Assembly: GCF_004357995.1 (NCBI RefSeq)
Contig: NZ_SMTK01000005.1
Location: 186,001-250,000 of the forward strand
Length of the DNA stretch: 64,000 nt
Direction of reading: 5' to 3'
Source: Arthrobacter crusticola
GTDB lineage: Bacteria; Actinomycetota; Actinomycetes; Actinomycetales; Micrococcaceae
The notes below the pieces were generated by a model. The model was not told the DNA's origin. It saw nothing but the letters and a program-made list of their open reading frames with translations, and did not search any database. Positions 43,376 to 53,469 of the stretch are shown here, one piece after another. Positions within the stretch are counted from its first letter, which is position 1. Each line of letters begins with the position of its first letter. The position numbers were made by a program, and so were the translations under genes.

Positions 43376-43967
43376 GATTGACCCTCCTCCAGTAGCGTGG
43401 TCGGTCGTGTGGCGGCAGGCTCGGGCAGGTCCTGACGCAGTCGGTGCCGGGCCCGATGCAGCCTGGTTTTCGCCGCCTCCGGTGTCAGCTGCAGGACCGC
43501 AGCGGCCGCGGCAATGTCGTAGCCCTCGAGCGCCAGAGTGATCAGCTGCAGGTCCACGGGTTTGAGCCCCCGCAATGCCACGGCGAGATAAGCGTCCACC
43601 CCGTGCAGGGGATTCTGCTGCAGGTAGGTCTCCTCCGGGTCCGCGGCCAACGGGCCGCGCGGGAGAGATTTCAGCAGACTCTCGTACCGCCGGGTGGAGC
43701 GGCGGAGGTTCAATGCGCAGTTCGTTGTCGCGACCAACAGCCACGGCAGCACCGAGCACTCCACCAGCCTGACCTTCGTCCGCAGGCGCCACAGCTCAAG
43801 AACGCTGCGGCGCTCACATCCTCGGCGTCGGCCCGGTTCGGTGCCAGCCGGTAGGCGTGCCGGTACACCCGGTCCCGATGCCGGTCGAACAGCACACCAA
43901 AGGCATCACCATCGCCGGCCAGGCTGCGCGACCACAGGCCGCCGTCGTCAGGATTGTTTTCCCCCAT
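43372..43967 (-). pseudogene. ECF RNA polymerase sigma factor, frameshifted in region 2
   Basis: ATG 43967 encodes SLAGDGDAFGVLFDRHRDRV, YRHAYRLAPNRADAEDVSAA and AFL (sigma region 2), then leaves frame. One missing G in TTCTTGAGC (plus strand ~43798-43800) restores LELWRLRTKV followed by ECSVLPWLLVATTNCALNLR, then region 4 LKPVDLQLITLALEGYDIAA and TPEAAKTRLHRARHRLRQDL. The frame ends at 43372 with ATGA overlapping the membrane partner. As read, no functional sigma factor is made; an error in a short G run is the alternative. Confidence 0.85.
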
Positions 43968-44434
43968 ACCCTGTAGTGTCCGCCAAGCCCCGGAAAGTTA
44001 CACCCACCCCAATAATCTTTTCGTGACGACAAGTTCAACCCACGAAGCCGTGCACGCGCTTGAGCAGGGAACCTTCGAATGACTTGTGGCCAAGACCGCA
44101 GCGCTTGGGCATGGAGCAGACAAGAGAGCAGATGAAGTTCGAGCGTCGATCGGGCGGCCGCCGAGGGTCGCGACGGTGTCTGAGCTGGACCGCGAGGCGC
44201 TCATCGACGCTCTCACCGGACCTCGGAACGCCCTGGTGAAGCCCGGCTCGTGCTGTCCGCCGAATCGATAGTAGAAGCCCACCTCCGCCGAGAAGTTTTA
44301 GGCACGTCGGAGGGGCCCCGACCGTTCGATCGAAGCTAAGGACGGCGCCGCTGCCTACCGGAGCGGACCCCAGAACCCACTGGCAACTCCAACAGCTTCG
44401 CCCTTCGACCGGATCCCGGCGCCTGCCGCTCATC
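43968..44434. other. Stretch without a convincing gene
   Basis: Overlapping frames on both strands (for example GTG 44086 to 44271 on plus, starting VAKTAALGHGADKRADEVRA) lack ribosome sites and recognisable products. The plus frame with ASIGRPPRVATVSELDREAL may be a fragment of a lost gene. The stretch leads directly into the repeat stack. Confidence 0.35.
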
Positions 44435-44514
44435 TTGGCCAACTAAGTTGTCTGTTGGCCAAGATGATTGTCAGTTGGCCAACTAACTCGTCAATTGGCC
44501 AACTAACTTGTCAA
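44435..44514. repeat. Four tandem 20-base repeats with a TTGGCCAA palindromic core
   Basis: TTGGCCAA begins at 44435, 44455, 44475 and 44495, exactly 20 bases apart. The best unit is TTGGCCAACTAACTTGTCAA; units 1 and 3 differ at a few bases, and unit 2 keeps only the palindrome and a TTGTCAG end. A 20-base period places each palindrome on the same helix face, as in arrays bound by a cooperative protein. It lies about 100 bases past the nrdF stop. Confidence 0.85.
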
Positions 44515-44531
44515 CTCACAGTCAACTCACA
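44510..44531. repeat. Two tandem 11-base repeats
   Basis: GTCAACTCACA occurs twice back to back (44510-44520 and 44521-44531), overlapping the end of the 20-base repeat array. 11 bases is close to one helical turn. Confidence 0.75.
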
Positions 44532-44539
44532 ACTGAGCA

Positions 44540-44588
44540 TTGCTCGGATAGGAAGGTCCTTTTGCTCAGATACCGCGAGATTGCTCAG
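44540..44588. repeat. Three TTGCTC(A/G)G direct repeats
   Basis: TTGCTCGG at 44540 and TTGCTCAG at 44562 and 44581, spaced 22 and 19 bases. The first is part of a near-palindrome CTGAGCATTGCTCGG. They lie between the 11-base repeats and the nrdF stop at 44612. Confidence 0.6.
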
Positions 44589-44611
44589 TTAGGTCGGGAT
44601 CTCACACCAGA

Positions 44612-45658
<1,047 letters not shown>

Positions 45659-45685
45659 TCAATGCCTTCGTTGTGGGATGTCTGG

Positions 45686-45724
45686 TGGGTGGGTCATCCC
45701 TTGCGGAACGACCCACCCATTTTA
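45686..45724. terminator. Hairpin between nrdE and nrdF
   Basis: TGGGTGGGTC (45686-45695) and GACCCACCCA (45710-45719) form a perfect 10-base stem with a 14-base loop. TTTTA follows on the plus strand. For the leftward nrd message the stem has no T run behind it, so it may act as an mRNA stabiliser or partial attenuator that sets the nrdE/nrdF ratio. Confidence 0.55.
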
Positions 45725-45729
45725 GATGC

Positions 45730-47895
45730 CTAGAGCATGCAGCTGACGCAGCCGTCCACCTCAGTCCCTTCCAGCGCGAGCTGGCGGAGACGGATGTAGT
45801 AGATGGTCTTGATGCCCTTGCGCCATGCGTAGATCTGCGCCTTGTTGATGTCGCGGGTGGTAGCGGTGTCCTTGAAGAACAGCGTCAGGGACAGGCCCTG
45901 GTCCACGTGCTGCGTCGCCGCGGCGTACGTGTCGATGATCTTCTCGTAACCGATCTCGTACGCGTCCTCGTAGTACTCGAGGTTGTCGTTCGTCAGGTAC
46001 GGAGCCGGGTAGTACACACGGCCCAGCTTGCCTTCCTTGCGGATCTCGATCTTCGAGGCCACCGGGTGGATCGAGGAGGTCGAGTTGTTGATGTAGCTGA
46101 TCGAACCGGTCGGCGGCACGGCCTGCAGGTTCTGGTTGAAGATGCCGTGCTCCATGACCGAGGCCTTCAGCGCACGCCAGTCCTCCTGCGTGGGGATGTG
46201 CACGTCCTTGAACAGCTCCGCCACGCGCGGGGTCTGCGGAACCCACGTCTGGTCGGTGTACTTGTCGAAGAACTCGCCCGAGGCGTACTTGGACTTCTCG
46301 AAACCGCCGAAGGTCCGGCCGGTCTCGATCGCCAGCAGGTTCGAGGCCCGGATGGCGTGGTAGACCACGGTGTAGAAGTAGATGTTCGTGAAGTCCAGGC
46401 CCTCTTCGGAACCGTAGTGGACCCGCTCGCGGGCCAGGTAGCCGTGCAGGTTCATCTGGCCCAGGCCGATGGCGTGTGACTGCTCGTTGCCCTTGGCGAT
46501 CGAGGGAACCGAGGTGATGTTGGACATCACGGAGACAGCCGAGAGGGCGCGGATGGCCGTCTCGATGGTCCGCCCGAAGTCCGGCGAGTCCATCGTCTTG
46601 GCGATGTTCAGCGAGCCCAGGTTGCACGAGATGTCCTTGCCGGTCTCGGCGTAGGACAGGTCGTCGTGGTACGTGGTGGGCTCCGAAACCTGCAGGATCT
46701 CCGAGCACAGGTTGCTCATGATGATCTTGCCCTCGATCGGGTTCGCCCGGTTCACCGTGTCCTCGAACATGATGTACGGGTAGCCGGACTCGAACTGGAT
46801 CTCCGCGAGGGTCTGGAAGAACTCGCGCGCCTTGATCTTGGTCTTCTTGATCCGCGCGTCGTCGACCATCTCGTAGTACTTCTCGGTGACGTTCACATCG
46901 GAGAACGGCATGCCATAGACCTTCTCGACGTCGTACGGGGAGAACAGGTACATGTCCTCGTCGCGCTTGGCGAGCTCGAAGGTGATGTCGGGAACGACGA
47001 CGCCGAGCGACAGGGTCTTGATGCGGATCTTCTCGTCGGCGTTCTCGCGCTTGGTGTCGAGGAACCGGTTGATGTCCGGGTGGTGGGCGTGAAGGTACAC
47101 CGCGCCGGCTCCCTGGCGCGCACCGAGCTGGTTGGCGTAGGAGAAGCTGTCTTCGAGGAGCTTCATCACGGGGATGACGCCGGAGGACTGGTTTTCGATC
47201 TGCTTGATCGGAGCGCCGACCTCACGGATGTTCGTCAGGGCGAAGGCCACGCCGCCGCCGCGCTTGGACAGCTGCAGGGCGGAGTTGATGGAGCGCCCGA
47301 TCGACTCCATATTGTCCTCGATGCGCAGCAGGAAGCAGGAGACGAGCTCGCCACGCTGGGCCTTGCCGGCGTTGAGGAAGGTGGGGGTGGCCGGCTGGAA
47401 GCGGCCCTCGATGATCTCGTCGACGAGCTGGGTCGCGAGGGTCTCGTCGCCGGCGGCCAGGTGCAGGGCCACCATGCAGACGCGGTCCTCGTAGCGCTCC
47501 AGGAAGCGCTTTCCGTCGAACGTCTTGAGCGTGTAGGAGGTGTAGAACTTGAAGGCGCCGAGGAAGGTCTCGAAGCGGAACTTCTTGCTGTAGGCGCGCT
47601 TGTAGAGGTCCCGGATGAAGTTCATCGTGTACTGGTCGAGGGTCTCCCGCTCGTAGTACTCGTTCTTCACCAGGTAGTCGAGTTTCTCCTCGAGGTCGTG
47701 GAAGAAGACGGTGTTGTTGTTGACGTGCTGCAGGAAGTACTGGTGCGCGGCTTCCTTGTCGGCCTCGAACTGGATCTCTCCGTCCGGCCCGTAGAGGTTA
47801 AGCATCGCGTTGAGCTCGTGGTAGCCCAGATCCTTGTACCGTGCGGGAATGCTGGGCTTTGTCGCCCCAGCCGTGTCCGTCTCAGCAACACTCAT
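45730..47895 (-). CDS. nrdE: Class Ib ribonucleotide reductase large subunit NrdE
   Basis: The 721-residue R1 protein reduces ribonucleoside diphosphates. The active-site loop NLCSEILQ (residues ~390) holds the Asn, catalytic Cys and Glu. The substrate-binding first Cys is in [15 protein letters not shown] near 190, and the C-terminal redox pair is DGCVSCML. There is no N-terminal ATP cone, as expected for class Ib. ATG 47895 overlaps the nrdI stop as ATGA; TTG 47901 is an alternative. It takes electrons from NrdH. Confidence 0.96.
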   Translation of the reverse strand: MSVAETDTAGATKPSIPARYKDLGYHELNAMLNLYGPDGEIQFEADKEAAHQYFLQHVNNNTVFFHDLEEKLDYLVKNEYYERETLDQYTMNFIRDLYKRAYSKKFRFETFLGAFKFYTSYTLKTFDGKRFLERYEDRVCMVALHLAAGDETLATQLVDEIIEGRFQPATPTFLNAGKAQRGELVSCFLLRIEDNMESIGRSINSALQLSKRGGGVAFALTNIREVGAPIKQIENQSSGVIPVMKLLEDSFSYANQLGARQGAGAVYLHAHHPDINRFLDTKRENADEKIRIKTLSLGVVVPDITFELAKRDEDMYLFSPYDVEKVYGMPFSDVNVTEKYYEMVDDARIKKTKIKAREFFQTLAEIQFESGYPYIMFEDTVNRANPIEGKIIMSNLCSEILQVSEPTTYHDDLSYAETGKDISCNLGSLNIAKTMDSPDFGRTIETAIRALSAVSVMSNITSVPSIAKGNEQSHAIGLGQMNLHGYLARERVHYGSEEGLDFTNIYFYTVVYHAIRASNLLAIETGRTFGGFEKSKYASGEFFDKYTDQTWVPQTPRVAELFKDVHIPTQEDWRALKASVMEHGIFNQNLQAVPPTGSISYINNSTSSIHPVASKIEIRKEGKLGRVYYPAPYLTNDNLEYYEDAYEIGYEKIIDTYAAATQHVDQGLSLTLFFKDTATTRDINKAQIYAWRKGIKTIYYIRLRQLALEGTEVDGCVSCML

Positions 47896-48350
47896 GTCCA
47901 AAACTCTTCCAATCCTTGATGTACCCGGTCTACGTCCTCGGACGTCCCCATAAGTTCAAACCGATATAGGACGGGGACCCTGCACTTGGCGGCGACGATG
48001 TCGGCCGCCAGGCAGTAGGTTTCCCCGAAATTCGTATTGCCCGCTCCAATGACTCCCCGGAGGAGCGAGCGGTTTCCTTCATTGTTCAAAAACTTGATGA
48101 CCTGCCGCGGCACCGCTCCCCTGCCGGACTCTCCCCCGTAGGTTGGCAGGACCAGCACGTACGGCCGGAGCGCCTTGAGGGTGGGATCCTTCGTGAGCAG
48201 CGGGAGCCGGGCCGAGTGCATGCCCAGCTTGGTGACGAACCGGTGCGTGTTGTCCGAGACCGACGAGAAGTAGATCAGCGGCGCATCGGTAACCCCGCCC
48301 GAAGCGGTCTGCTCCAGGCGGGGTGTCTCGGTATCCACGGTGGTTGTCAT
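47892..48350 (-). CDS. nrdI: Flavodoxin-like NrdI
   Basis: The 152-residue flavoprotein supplies oxidant for assembling the dimanganese cofactor of NrdF. The FMN-binding loop is [14 protein letters not shown] (residues ~26-39), then [20 protein letters not shown] and [15 protein letters not shown], all typical. It overlaps nrdE by 4 bases and lies 43 bases after nrdH, the usual HIEF order. Confidence 0.95.
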   Translation of the reverse strand: MTTTVDTETPRLEQTASGGVTDAPLIYFSSVSDNTHRFVTKLGMHSARLPLLTKDPTLKALRPYVLVLPTYGGESGRGAVPRQVIKFLNNEGNRSLLRGVIGAGNTNFGETYCLAADIVAAKCRVPVLYRFELMGTSEDVDRVHQGLEEFWT

Positions 48351-48393
48351 GATCGGCGGTAACAGCCGGCCCGGTCCTGCGAAGGCAGGAAAA

Positions 48394-48639
48394 TCAGGCG
48401 ACGGAGGTGACGGACAGCTCGGCCAGCTCGTTGATCTTGTCGGGGCGGAAACCGGACCAGTGGTCCTTGTCCGTGATGACGACCGGGGCCTGCATGTAGC
48501 CCATCGAACGGAGGCGCTCCAGTGCGGCCGGATCCTGTGAAATATCGACGCTCTGGTAGGTGATTCCCTTCTTGTCCAGAGCCCGGTAGGTGGCGTTGCA
48601 CTGTACGCATGCTGGCTTGGTGTAAACCGTTACGGTCAT
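48394..48639 (-). CDS. nrdH: NrdH redoxin (electron donor to NrdEF)
   Basis: This 81-residue glutaredoxin-like, thioredoxin-behaving protein has active site [14 protein letters not shown] (C-V-Q-C) at residues ~9-15, [20 protein letters not shown] with the cis-Pro and the WSGFRP motif that defines NrdH. It passes electrons from thioredoxin reductase to NrdE. First gene of nrdHIEF; GAAGGGGACAGGGAC lies before ATG 48639. Confidence 0.96.
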   Translation of the reverse strand: MTVTVYTKPACVQCNATYRALDKKGITYQSVDISQDPAALERLRSMGYMQAPVVITDKDHWSGFRPDKINELAELSVTSVA

Positions 48640-48764
48640 GTCCCTGTCCCCTTCTTGATGCTGCTGTATTGCCGTGTCCGTGGGTGGTGGTGGAGCGTCC
48701 CGAGAAGGGGGAAATTCCTGGGAATTTCCGGCCCTGCGGTCTCTGCCCGGCCAGCGGTTGATTC

Positions 48765-48788
48765 GATATCTAGATACTACATCTAGTG
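48765..48788 (-). promoter_or_regulatory. NrdR-box-like palindromes upstream of nrdH
   Basis: On the minus strand CACTAGATGTAGT (48788-48776) and TATCTAGATA (48776-48767) lie about 125 bases before nrdH. Both match the A/T-rich core with C-T-A-G-A-T of NrdR boxes, the sites used by the nucleotide-sensing repressor NrdR. They are close together, less than the usual ~31-base centre spacing, so the exact box pair is uncertain. The rest of 48640-49036 holds the leader and no gene. Confidence 0.55.
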
Positions 48789-49036
48789 CGGGCTGCCGAT
48801 ACAGACCCCAACATGATGTATTACAAGTATGTCATTCACCCGGTCCTGAGTCCACATGAAATCCACAGGCGGGGCCCTCTCGGACCCGCGGATTTGCGCC
48901 GATTTGCACCCTCGGATGCACACCCTGTGGAGTACTTGCACACAGCAAAAAATTGCCTGTGTCGTCCTTTTCTCGGCGTGTCGCGGTGGCCTTCCGCGGA
49001 GTGTCCGGGGGCACACACCGCGGGCGCTGCGGGCCC

Positions 49037-50317
49037 CTACCGCCGGCGGTCGAAGAGGAACTGCTGCACGTCGAGGTACCCGGCCTGGAAGCCTGCCCTT
49101 GAGTAGCAGAGGTAGAAGCGCCACATGCGTTCAAACGTCTCATCGAAACCGAGCGCAGCCACCTCGTCATGCCGGGAAGAGAACCGTTCCTCCCACAGCC
49201 GCAGCGTGGAGGCGTAGCTGTCGCCCAGGGCGAACCGTTCCCGGACCCGCAGGCCCGTGTCCCGCGCGGTGATGTCCTCGATTGCCCGGACCGAGGGGAT
49301 GAACCCGCCCGGGAAGATGTACTTGTGGATCCAGGTGTAGGAGCGCCGGGAGGCGAGCATGCGTTCGTGCGGAAGGGTAATGGCCTGAATGGCTGCCCGG
49401 CCGCCGGGGGCGAGCAGTCTGTCGATCGTCTGGAAGTACACCGGCCAGTATTCGTAGCCGACTGCCTCGATCATCTCCACCGAGACGACGGCGTCATACT
49501 CCCCCTTCACCGCGCGGTAGTCCTTCAGCTCCACCCGCACCCTATCGGCGAATCCGGCCGCGGCCACCCGCTCCTCCGCGAGCCGCTTCTGCTCGGTGGA
49601 GAGCGTCACCGACACCACGTCCGCTCCCCGGGCGGCCGCCCGCAGGGCCAGCTCGCCCCAGCCGGTGCCGATCTCCAGCAGCCGGGTTCCCTCCCCCACC
49701 TGCGCCCGGTCCAGCAGCCGGTCGATCTTGCGCCGCTGCGCGGCCGCGAGGTCGTCCCAGCCCACCGCCGGCAGCCCGGCCGCCGGGGCGTCGAAGAGGG
49801 CGCTGGAGTAGGACATCGTCTCGTCGAGGAACAGGGCGAACAGGTCGTTGGAGAGGTCGTAGTGGTGGGAGACATTGGCGCGGGCGTTGGTCCGGTCGTT
49901 GCGTTCGCGCCCCGGGCGCCGCGGCAGGTGCAGGCCGCTGAATTTCCCGAGCGGCCCGGAGCCGAGGTGGGCGGCGTGTTCGGCGAAGACCTGCAGCACG
50001 GCGGTGAGGTCCTCCGCCGTCCAGTCCTCGGCCAGGTAGGACTCGCCGAAGCCGATCAGCCACCCGCGACCGAGCCGGGCGTGGAAGTCGGCGGGGCGGT
50101 GGATGCGCATCTCGGGTGCACCGGCGGCCCCCGGGGCGCCATGGACGGTGCCGTCGTCGTACACCACCCGCAGGGGCAGGCCCCTCACCGCCGAGGTGAA
50201 GATCCGCTCGGCCACCGCGGCGGCGGCCCGGGTGCGCATGCCGGCCGGAACGACGGCGACGTCGGGCCAGGCGGCCGCGTCGACGCGGGCCTCCGAGGGA
50301 ACAACCGGTGTGCTCAT
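49037..50317 (-). CDS. Cyclopropane-fatty-acyl-phospholipid synthase family methyltransferase, second copy
   Basis: The 426-residue protein has an N-terminal extension (SAVRGLPLRVVYDDGTVHGA), ANVSHHYDLSNDLFALFLDE, SAM motif RLLEIGTGWGELALRAA near 200, and VSVEMIEAVGYEYWPVYFQT with the catalytic Glu. The C-terminal half has RSYTWIHKYIFPGGFIPSV and ERMWRFYLCYSRAGF, typical of the CfaA-like group found beside FAD amine oxidases. AGGAGGCACA precedes ATG 50317. It differs clearly from the copy at 747-2030, so the two are old paralogues, perhaps with different acyl substrates. Confidence 0.9.
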   Translation of the reverse strand: MSTPVVPSEARVDAAAWPDVAVVPAGMRTRAAAAVAERIFTSAVRGLPLRVVYDDGTVHGAPGAAGAPEMRIHRPADFHARLGRGWLIGFGESYLAEDWTAEDLTAVLQVFAEHAAHLGSGPLGKFSGLHLPRRPGRERNDRTNARANVSHHYDLSNDLFALFLDETMSYSSALFDAPAAGLPAVGWDDLAAAQRRKIDRLLDRAQVGEGTRLLEIGTGWGELALRAAARGADVVSVTLSTEQKRLAEERVAAAGFADRVRVELKDYRAVKGEYDAVVSVEMIEAVGYEYWPVYFQTIDRLLAPGGRAAIQAITLPHERMLASRRSYTWIHKYIFPGGFIPSVRAIEDITARDTGLRVRERFALGDSYASTLRLWEERFSSRHDEVAALGFDETFERMWRFYLCYSRAGFQAGYLDVQQFLFDRRR

Positions 50318-50555
50318 TGTGCCTCCTCCTGTGCAGGATCCTAGTCCCAGTCTTACCCCCGGACCGGCAACCCGCACCCCGTTCGAGTCCCGACCGGCCC
50401 GGCCGCGCAGGCCACGACACATTCCGCGAGGAGCACCGCGGGCTCGACGCCGCGGGTACCGGCTCGGCTAAAGTTCGGAGTCCCCCCACCTGGAGATCGC
50501 TCCGCGGCCCCGCGCACCGGAGCATCGCGCCACCGTTTGCCGGAAAGGACCGCCC

Positions 50556-51482
50556 ATGGTCAATCCCGTCCACCTGAGGACGCTGCTCGAGGTGATCCGC
50601 CACGGATCCTTCGCCGGAGCCGCCACCACCCTCGGTTACACCGCCTCCGCGGTGTCCCAGCAGATGTCGGCGCTGGAGAAGGACACCGGGGCCACCCTTT
50701 TCCAACGCAGTGCCCGCAGCGCCGTGCCCACGGAGGCCGCCGTCGTCATGTCCCGGCACGCTGCGAAGGTGCTCACCGACATCGACGCGCTGCTCGCCTC
50801 CACCGCCCGCGCCCAGGCCGAGACGTCCCAGGAGCTCAGGCTGGGCCTGTTCCCCTCCCTGGCGACCTATGCGCTGCCCCGGCTGCTCAGCACCCAGCAG
50901 TGGAAGGCCCTTGGAATCCATCTGAAGGTGTACGTCGCCGAACCCGCCCAGACCATCCAGGGCCTGCGCACCGGCGGGGAGCTCGACCTCGCCCTCGTGT
51001 ACCAGGTGGGCCAGGCGGGCCTGGCCTGGCCCTCAAGCGTCAGCCGGCAGTGGATCGGCGACGACGACTTCCGGGTGGTCCTGCCCGAGGCCTGGGGCAT
51101 CCGGGCCGGCTCAACGGTGAGCGCCGACCAGCTGGCCGACATGCCCTGGATCCTCCACCATCCCGGCACGGCCGACGCCACGGTGATCGAGCGCCTGTTC
51201 GCCGGGTGCAACCTCCACCCCCGGGTGGTGGCGTACTGCGACGACTTCAACGCCAGCCTCGAAATGGCCGCCGCCGGGCTCGGCGCCGCACTGGTTCCGG
51301 ATCTGGCGATGCTGAACCGCCCCCCGGGCATCGTTGCCCTGGACGTCCCGGAGATCCGGCTCGCCCGGAGCATCTTCGCCCTGCAGACCGGGGACCGCCA
51401 GAACGTTAGGGTGCGCCTGTTCATGGACCAGCTCGCCGACATTCTTCGTCAGCGGAGCATCGAACCGAAACACATTTCCTGA
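50556..51482 (+). CDS. LysR-family transcriptional regulator
   Basis: The 308-residue regulator has a winged HTH at residues 1-60 (LLEVIRHGSFAGAATTLGYT, ASAVSQQMSALEKDTGATLF) and a periplasmic-binding-fold effector domain (LRLGLFPSLATYALPRLL, ELDLALVYQ, AAAGLGAALVPDLAM). GGAAAGGACC precedes ATG 50556. It is divergent from the cyclopropane synthase gene and may control it; no inverted T-N11-A site was located with confidence. The ligand is unknown. Confidence 0.9.
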   Translation: MVNPVHLRTLLEVIRHGSFAGAATTLGYTASAVSQQMSALEKDTGATLFQRSARSAVPTEAAVVMSRHAAKVLTDIDALLASTARAQAETSQELRLGLFPSLATYALPRLLSTQQWKALGIHLKVYVAEPAQTIQGLRTGGELDLALVYQVGQAGLAWPSSVSRQWIGDDDFRVVLPEAWGIRAGSTVSADQLADMPWILHHPGTADATVIERLFAGCNLHPRVVAYCDDFNASLEMAAAGLGAALVPDLAMLNRPPGIVALDVPEIRLARSIFALQTGDRQNVRVRLFMDQLADILRQRSIEPKHIS

Positions 51483-51649
51483 CGATCCGCACTCCCTCCC
51501 CGACCGCCGGAAAAGCGTTGTCGGGCACTCCGGGCCTCGGTAGCCTCGGAGCGGGTGGGCGGCCCCCAGCCGCCCACCCGCTCCACCGGCGGCGACGGGG
51601 TTCATACCGCTATTGATGCCGCAATCATGCCGAAGGTAGGGAGAATCCA

Positions 51650-52627
51650 GTGGGCAAGAAGCAGCCAGTCGTCGTGATCACGGGTGCATCGAGCGGGATC
51701 GGCCGCGCGACGGCCCTCCACTTCGCACGCAGGGGTGCCGACCTCGTCCTGGCCGCCCGTCGGGAGGAAGCCCTCGAGGGGCTGATCGAGGAGTGTGAGG
51801 CCTATGGGTCCCGGGCCTTTTCGGTTCCCACCGACACCAGTGACCCGGAGGCCGTCCAGGAAGTGGCCGCGCGGGCCGTGGAGGCCTACGACCGCATCGA
51901 CGTGTGGGTCAACAACGCCGCTGTCTCCTTCTTCGCACCCTTCCTCGAGGTCCCGCTAAAGGACTTCAACCGGGTGATCGACGTCAATGTCATGGGCTAC
52001 GTGTACGGCGCCCGGGTGGCGCTGCAGCACATGCGGAGCCAGGGCTCGGGAGTGCTCATCAATGTGGCCTCGATCGTGGGCGTCGTCCCCCAGCCGTACA
52101 CCTCCGCCTATTCGATGTCCAAGGCCGCGGTCCGCGCCCTCGGGGTGAGCCTGCGCTCGGAACTGCTGCTCGCCAAGGCCCGCAAGGTCCATGTCTGCAC
52201 GGTGCTGCCGGCCACCATCGACACTCCCTTCTTCAACCAGGCCGCCAATTACACCGGCCGCCGGGCGCAGGCGATGCCGCCGGTGTACAGCCCGCAGAAG
52301 GTGGCCGCCACCATCTACAAACTCGTCGACTCGCCGCGCGGCGAAGTGGTCGTCGGCCGGATCGGCCGCTCGATGGTGCGCCAGCACCGGTTCGCCCCCG
52401 CCAAGGTGGAGGCCGCGATGGCCCACCAGGTGGACAAGACCCACCTGTCAAAGAAGCAGTCTGCCGAGGCCACCAGCGGCAACCTGTACGAGCCCTCGGC
52501 GGACCGGCGCGACACCGCCGTGACCGGCGGGTGGAGCGGCAGGCGCCGGTCGGTGCAGCGTTCCCTGCTCGGCACCGCCGCGCTGGCGACGGCAGGCGGC
52601 GTCGTCCTCCGGCGCCTGCGCGGCTGA
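51650..52627 (+). CDS. SDR family oxidoreductase, long form
   Basis: The 325-residue protein starts at GTG 51650 behind GGTAGGGAGA. The Rossmann motif TGASSGIGRA is at residues ~11-20, NNAAVSFF near 90, and catalytic YSMSKAAV near 153. The C-terminal ~90 residues extend beyond the core SDR domain and end in a hydrophobic-basic tail (LLGTAALATAGGVVLRRLRG), which could anchor it to the membrane. This 'SDR plus tail' form is common in actinomycetes. Substrate unknown. Confidence 0.88.
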   Translation: MGKKQPVVVITGASSGIGRATALHFARRGADLVLAARREEALEGLIEECEAYGSRAFSVPTDTSDPEAVQEVAARAVEAYDRIDVWVNNAAVSFFAPFLEVPLKDFNRVIDVNVMGYVYGARVALQHMRSQGSGVLINVASIVGVVPQPYTSAYSMSKAAVRALGVSLRSELLLAKARKVHVCTVLPATIDTPFFNQAANYTGRRAQAMPPVYSPQKVAATIYKLVDSPRGEVVVGRIGRSMVRQHRFAPAKVEAAMAHQVDKTHLSKKQSAEATSGNLYEPSADRRDTAVTGGWSGRRRSVQRSLLGTAALATAGGVVLRRLRG

Positions 52628-52661
52628 CCACCGGGCGCAGGATTCAGGACAGGGGCGACGC

Positions 52662-53396
52662 GTGAACGCCGAGCGGGCAGTGAACATGGATCCCACGGGG
52701 CCACCCTCGGTGCTGAGGGATCTGGTCCTGAACAGCACCGATGTGAAGGACTATCTCTACGACCTCGCCAACCTTGCGGTCCACCGGCTCTCCACCCCCG
52801 ACCGCGAGGTCTTCTGTGGAATCACCCTGCTGCGGCCGCGGACCGCCGCGACGGTGGTCAGCAGCAGCAGGCACGCACGGAATCTCGACGAGATCCAGTA
52901 CGCCTTCCGCGACGGCCCCTGCCTGACCGCCGCCCGCACCTCCTCCACCGTCCTGGTGGAGGACACCCGGTATGACGGCCGCTGGCCGGAGTATCAGGAG
53001 GCGGCCCGGACCCAGAAGGTGCGGTCCATCCTGGCCGTGCCCATTCCCATCGACGGGGAGGCCCAGTGCGGGCTCAACCTGTACTCGCTGGGGCCGTCGG
53101 CCTTCGACCCGGACGCCGTCCACACCGCGGAGGTCTTCGCCCGGGAAGCCTCTCGGTCGCTGCGCCTCGCGGTCCGGATTGCGCGCCTGACGGACGCCGG
53201 CGAGAACCTGCGCGCCGCCATGGCATCGCGTACCACGATCGACCTCGCGGTCGGGATCATCATGGCCCGGAACGGGTGCAGCCAGGAGGCCGCCATGATC
53301 ATCCTGAAGGCCGCGTCGAGCGCCCGGAACATCAAACTCCGCGACAGCGCCGCGAGGGTCGTCGCCTCGGCCGGACAAGGCGCCGGGGAGGCCTGA
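52662..53396 (+). CDS. GAF and ANTAR domain protein
   Basis: The 244-residue protein has an N-terminal GAF sensor (residues ~25-165: CGITLLRPRTAATVVSSSRH, YAFRDGPCLTAARTSSTVLV, AVPIPIDGEAQCGLNLYS) and a C-terminal ANTAR RNA-binding domain (MASRTTIDLAVGIIMARNGC, SQEAAMIILKAASSARNIKL). ANTAR proteins bind dual-hairpin RNA and prevent transcription termination, so this is probably a signal-dependent antiterminator. The start is GTG 52662, with ATG 52686 as alternative. The target RNA is not apparent here. Confidence 0.9.
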   Translation: MNAERAVNMDPTGPPSVLRDLVLNSTDVKDYLYDLANLAVHRLSTPDREVFCGITLLRPRTAATVVSSSRHARNLDEIQYAFRDGPCLTAARTSSTVLVEDTRYDGRWPEYQEAARTQKVRSILAVPIPIDGEAQCGLNLYSLGPSAFDPDAVHTAEVFAREASRSLRLAVRIARLTDAGENLRAAMASRTTIDLAVGIIMARNGCSQEAAMIILKAASSARNIKLRDSAARVVASAGQGAGEA

Positions 53397-53469
53397 GCGG
53401 CACCGCCACCGCTCCCCCGGCCGAGCCGCGGCCCGGCCCCGGCGCGACCCGCATTGCAATACTGGAGAG

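Noticed and set aside
43376-43792. Upstream extension of the sigma-partner gene to 399 codons
   Set aside because: It overlaps the sigma gene in another frame. The ATGA overlap at 43372-43375 gives the natural start.
44401-44595. Protein reading through the repeat stack
   Set aside because: One frame is open across it, but it has no start signal, gives a Gln/Leu/Ser-biased product and the base-level period of 20 is not a multiple of three.
46666-47919. A 417-codon open frame on the plus strand across nrdE
   Set aside because: It is antisense to the well-conserved nrdE gene, has a Val/Leu/Glu-biased composition typical of a high-GC shadow frame, and has no ribosome site.
49169-50344. A 391-codon plus-strand frame opposite the second cyclopropane synthase gene
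   Set aside because: It is a shadow of the real gene, with no family features.
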